Under the pieces are notes generated by a model that was given only the letters and a program-made list of their open reading frames with translations, was not told the origin of the DNA and did no database searches. Positions 23,101 through 25,534 of a DNA stretch of 25,534 bases are shown here, piece by piece; position 1 is the stretch's first letter; every line of letters starts with the position of its first letter. A program made the position numbers and the translations under genes. This DNA is from Chloromonas sp. AAM2 (lineage: Eukaryota > Chlorophyta > Chlorophyceae > Chlamydomonadales > Chlamydomonadaceae). The stretch spans positions 1 through 25,534 of the forward strand of contig QAXH01000790.1 in the NCBI GenBank assembly GCA_004335635.1, in the 5' to 3' direction.

Positions 23101-23725
23101 CAACTACATGGGCATCATGTGCTATCAGGACAGCACATTGCAAGGCTGGTTATGACTTGATTTAATTCTCACAGCTTCTGTTGGCCACGTGCAGGTGTTG
23201 TGAAGAGCAATCACATGGAGCGCACAACGTTCTTTGGTAAGGACGAGGCGGGGGACCGTAAGTCCTACCGCCAGGGAGTGCGTGTTCTGCCCATCAGCCA
23301 GACACCGCAGGAGGTGAGACTGAAGTAATGCTTCACAGCGGGACGCAGTGCCCAGTGCGGCATTGGTGGAGGAGGGAGGTGATGCGTGCCACTCAGAGCT
23401 TGGCGAAGTGCGCAGGGAGTAGGTGGTGGAGTGTCCACAGGGCCTGTTGTGGGGCTGAGTAGGGTGGGAAGGCAAGCTGTCAGGGACTGAACTGATATGA
23501 ATCATGCAACACATGTCACAGTAGGCACCTTTGTCAGATTGCACTAACCAACATCTGGTTGCGACTGCATGCCTCTGCTTGGCTGTCCAGGTGGCTGACG
23601 CCATCTTCAACGCTGCAACAAGGAAGAGTAATGATGTTGTGGTTGGCACACCCTTTGCCGCGGTGGACCTTGCCTACCGGATGACCGGCATCAACCCCCT
23701 GGCCATGCCTGTATCGTTCATGTAG
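20053..23725 (+). CDS. Predicted plastid-targeted short-chain dehydrogenase/reductase with altered active site
   Basis: Ten exons, 20053-20148, 20438-20611, 20914-21052, 21285-21355, 21565-21630, 22084-22164, 22455-22517, 22797-22914, 23195-23313 and 23591-23725, give 353 residues with all splice phases consistent. Residues 1-40 are Arg/Ala-rich with almost no acidic residues and lead into SKVAAQQ, a transit-peptide-like leader (plastid, possibly mitochondrial). The Rossmann fold has TGGSQGIG (86-93), VVVAARN with Arg112 favouring NADP(H), CDV (139-141), NNAG (166-169) and Asn191. The catalytic region is unusual: the usual Ser is Gly226 (VNGFAG) and the usual Tyr of YxxxK is Phe239 (FTASK), while Lys243 is kept. 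Normal spacing of 13 residues between these two positions supports the alignment. VYPGVVKSN follows as the typical PG motif. It does not match 3-ketosphinganine reductase well after the PG motif, so the substrate is unknown. Confidence 0.85.
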
Positions 23726-24043
23726 ACTTGAGACACATGGGGATGCATTCAGCATGTTGGGGCCCATCTTGGCACGACATGCAACTGCTTTGGCGCCTGC
23801 CCCTGTATTTGGCTCCACTACACCTACTCTGACTCAGTCAGTGCTGTGCCAGTCCTACCCATGTAGCGCTGCAACATGCGCTCAAGTACGTGCACTGCTG
23901 ACACCAGGTGGCCTGTGCCAGACTGCCAGTGCACTGTCGATCATGGCTGGAGCTGTTGAGTTGCCTTGAGGAATGAAAGCCCTGAAGTTGAAGGTTGACA
24001 ATGTGCTTAACTTGGAACAAGATCGATTATGTGTGTTAGCCCA

Positions 24044-24048
24044 TGTAA
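24044..24048 (+). promoter_or_regulatory. Candidate poly(A) signal TGTAA of the SDR gene
   Basis: First TGTAA after the SDR stop codon, giving a 3' UTR of about 330-340 bases, a common length in green algae. Cleavage would be expected 10-20 bases further on. Confidence 0.55.
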
Positions 24049-24235
24049 TCGATGCGCCATCTTGAGGGTGAACGACATTGCATTTTTGCACCAAGCTCTG
24101 GCTCACTGACCCATGGAAACCCAGCTCAGAGTCTTCGTCACCAACCGCTGCCCTTCTGGCAATGGAAGACAGACGTAGCTTGGCGCAAGGCACTTCAGGT
24201 GGGTGATGGACAGCGACAAACTGACCGTCCATCCC

Positions 24236-24330
24236 TTTTACAATGAGGGAGTGCAGACCAGGAAGCACGTCCAACGCAAATATCAATCATCTGCGCTAAT
24301 TGCAAAACTTCCTCAACCAAAGGGACCAGT
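24236..24330 (+). repeat. Dispersed repeat, copy 3
   Basis: Plus-strand reading is VHPFYNEGVQTRKHVQRKYQ then IAKLPQPKGP. It shares the V-x-P-x-Y lead-in with copy 1 (VQPTYKEG), so the homology extends slightly upstream of the obvious core. Most diverged of the three copies at its 3' end. Confidence 0.6.
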
Positions 24331-24697
24331 GTGGTGCTCGCTACGCATTAATTGCACGCGCATCGCGTCACAAGCACCCTCAAGCTAAAAGCTAATGCTA
24401 AGAGCGCTTTTCAGTGGGTGGATGACAGCACAGTATGGGTATGCCAGACTCCACCTGTATCGCGTGCACCAGCTGTGTAAGGGTGCAGTCTTCAAAAGGG
24501 ACACGTGGGCGCCACTCCTGACTCTTGGGTCGATTTCAACCATTTTGATGAATACGTTGTCGTATGGTGTGTGCAACAACAACGCAACAGTTATCCTGCA
24601 TGTGCCCCTTACTTCTCACCACTGTGTTCAGTGCTGTACAGTTCAGTACTCTGTTTTCCGATAGTGTGGAAAGTTGGCGGGTGGTCAGTTGACGTGT

Positions 24698-24756
24698 CTA
24701 TCGGGTGTCCGGTCGGGTATCTATCGGGCGGCTGTCGGGACCGGGTGGGGTGGGGG
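24698..24756 (+). repeat. G-rich degenerate tandem repeat with G-quadruplex potential
   Basis: Two degenerate copies of a TCTATCGGG-led unit of about 21-23 bp are followed by GGGACCGGGTGGGGTGGGGG (24737-24756), four G-tracts with loops of one to three bases. That fits the standard quadruplex pattern. Confidence 0.65.
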
Positions 24757-24763
24757 TGGTACA

Positions 24764-24783
24764 GCGCTATCACAGTATAGCGC
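24764..24783. repeat. Perfect 7-bp inverted repeat
   Basis: GCGCTAT, a six-base loop CACAGT, then ATAGCGC. It sits seven bases after the G-rich tract and directly before the first minisatellite-like unit. It could be a structural end of an element or chance; no gene ends immediately upstream, so a transcription terminator is unlikely. Confidence 0.6.
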
Positions 24784-24790
24784 CACGACA

Positions 24791-24871
24791 AGATGCTTGC
24801 TCTAGAGGGGTTACGAAATGCGGCAACAACAACAAATGCTTGCTCTAGAGGGGTTGTATACAGTAAGAACA
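24791..24871 (+). repeat. Two diverged 37-bp minisatellite-type units
   Basis: ATGCTTGCTCTAGAGGGGTT occurs at 24793-24812 and 24836-24855. The first is followed by unrelated sequence with AAC repeats, the second by GTATACAGTAAGAACAGATA, a variant of the unit found at the right edge of the window. Confidence 0.75.
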
Positions 24872-25460
24872 GATACGTTCATTGTTTGTTTTGAGAACCG
24901 CTCCTCCAGCCTCTGCTGTCATACCTAGTGCGCAGCCATTCTGCAATCTGCCGTGTGTCAGTAAACCGTAGCCATCCTGGGCCGTGCCCTGCCCTCAGCT
25001 CTTTGGAGTACAGGGCTGTGACAAAAACTTCGACACCACCGGGCAAAGTCTACACAGCAATTTTCAAGGAACTTCTTGGCGTTGCTGCGTCTGAGCTCAG
25101 ACCTTTGACATACAAGCGCGGCAGAAGAGGTGCGTATCCTGTGCGCTACATGACAAAACCCCAGTTCAGCAGGCAGCCACATTAAAGCCAGCGCGCTGCA
25201 AGCAGCCAGTCACAGAGCAGGGAGCTGTCAACGAAACATAAACTATGACAGACAAACGGGCCAGCCCGCTGGCTGCTGCGAGCAAGGGGCAAAAGCAGGG
25301 TTTTGGCCTCCTGTCGATTAGCCTAACGACTTGGGTGCCCCTAAATTGGGCCATGTGCCATATTGTACTGCCTGCTCACAGAATCGGACCAGAACAGGCC
25401 AAACCCCGACAGACCCCTCAAGATTAATGAACGTTTCTGTTCTCACTGATACCACTAACA

Positions 25461-25534
25461 CAGATGCTTGCTTTAGAGGGGTTGTATACCGCGAACACAG
25501 ATGCTTGCTCTAGAGGGGTTGTATACCGCGAACA
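25461..25534 (+). repeat. 37-bp minisatellite, two units at the window edge
   Basis: Units 25461-25497 and 25498-25534 differ at one base. Each begins CAGATGCTTGCTYTAGAGG and ends GTATACCGCGAACA. The preceding GATACCACTAACA looks like the tail of a decayed earlier unit. The array runs to the last base of the window, so its true length is unknown. Confidence 0.85.

Larger units (their letters stand above)
23726..25534. other. 3' flank of the SDR gene and repeat-rich edge
   Basis: After the SDR 3' UTR there is no confident gene. The stretch holds copy 3 of the dispersed repeat, a G-rich tract with a hairpin, and 37-bp minisatellite units at both ends of a ~600-bp spacer. A plus-strand 85-codon open frame (24928-25185) contains GKVYTAIFKELLGVAASEL and a basic KRGRRG, which look protein-like, but I do not recognise it. 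Another short frame at 25245 starts MTDKRASPLAAASKG and could be a first exon of a gene to the right; support is weak. Confidence 0.45.

Noticed and set aside
20438..23725. Identifying the SDR as 3-ketodihydrosphingosine reductase (KDSR/TSC10)
   Set aside because: The Rossmann part is compatible, but the region after the PG motif (VYPGVVKSN, then HMERTTFFG) lacks the KDSR-type YPPDTDTP pattern and there is no membrane anchor; the organelle leader also argues against it.
24764..24806. Helitron 3' end (hairpin followed by CTAG)
   Set aside because: The hairpin-to-CTAG distance is longer than usual, the base after CTAG is A not T, and the CTAG belongs to the minisatellite unit.

Overview
The window looks like nuclear DNA from a flagellated green alga, probably a chlorophycean relative of Chlamydomonas. 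This is inferred from four things: many short GT-AG introns, a candidate TGTAA poly(A) signal, a radial-spoke gene, and a nuclear gene with a plastid-transit-like leader. I see no bacterial operon structure. Splice joins were worked out by hand from donor and acceptor sites and reading-frame phase; no transcript evidence was available.

Layout. (1) About 210-14832, minus strand: a very large gene of at least 17 predicted exons. It encodes about 3,190 residues if the first in-frame ATG of the outermost visible exon is the start. The N-terminal part reads like a beta-propeller/WD40-type protein, the middle is helical, and the last ~1,350-residue exon is mostly low complexity (Gln, Ser, Ala, Gly). 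I do not recognise it, and its 5' end is not resolved. (2) 14833-16575: no convincing gene; it holds dispersed and local repeats. (3) 16576-19822, minus strand: a complete seven-exon, 396-residue armadillo-repeat protein of the radial spoke RSP14/RSPH14 type (flagellar axoneme). All six of its introns are phase 0, and one seems to be GC-AG. (4) 20053-23725, plus strand: a complete ten-exon, 353-residue short-chain dehydrogenase/reductase (SDR). It is divergently transcribed from (3) with only 230 bp between the start codons. Its first exon encodes a basic transit-peptide-like leader. The catalytic Ser and Tyr positions are Gly and Phe. (5) 23726-25534: 3' UTR, another copy of the dispersed repeat, a G-rich/hairpin stretch, and a 37-bp minisatellite running off the right edge.

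The three genes do not form an obvious pathway. The radial-spoke gene and the SDR share a short bidirectional promoter interval. The most notable observations are the SDR with its degenerate active site, the unidentified giant protein, and a dispersed repeat that keeps the same peptide frame in three copies.
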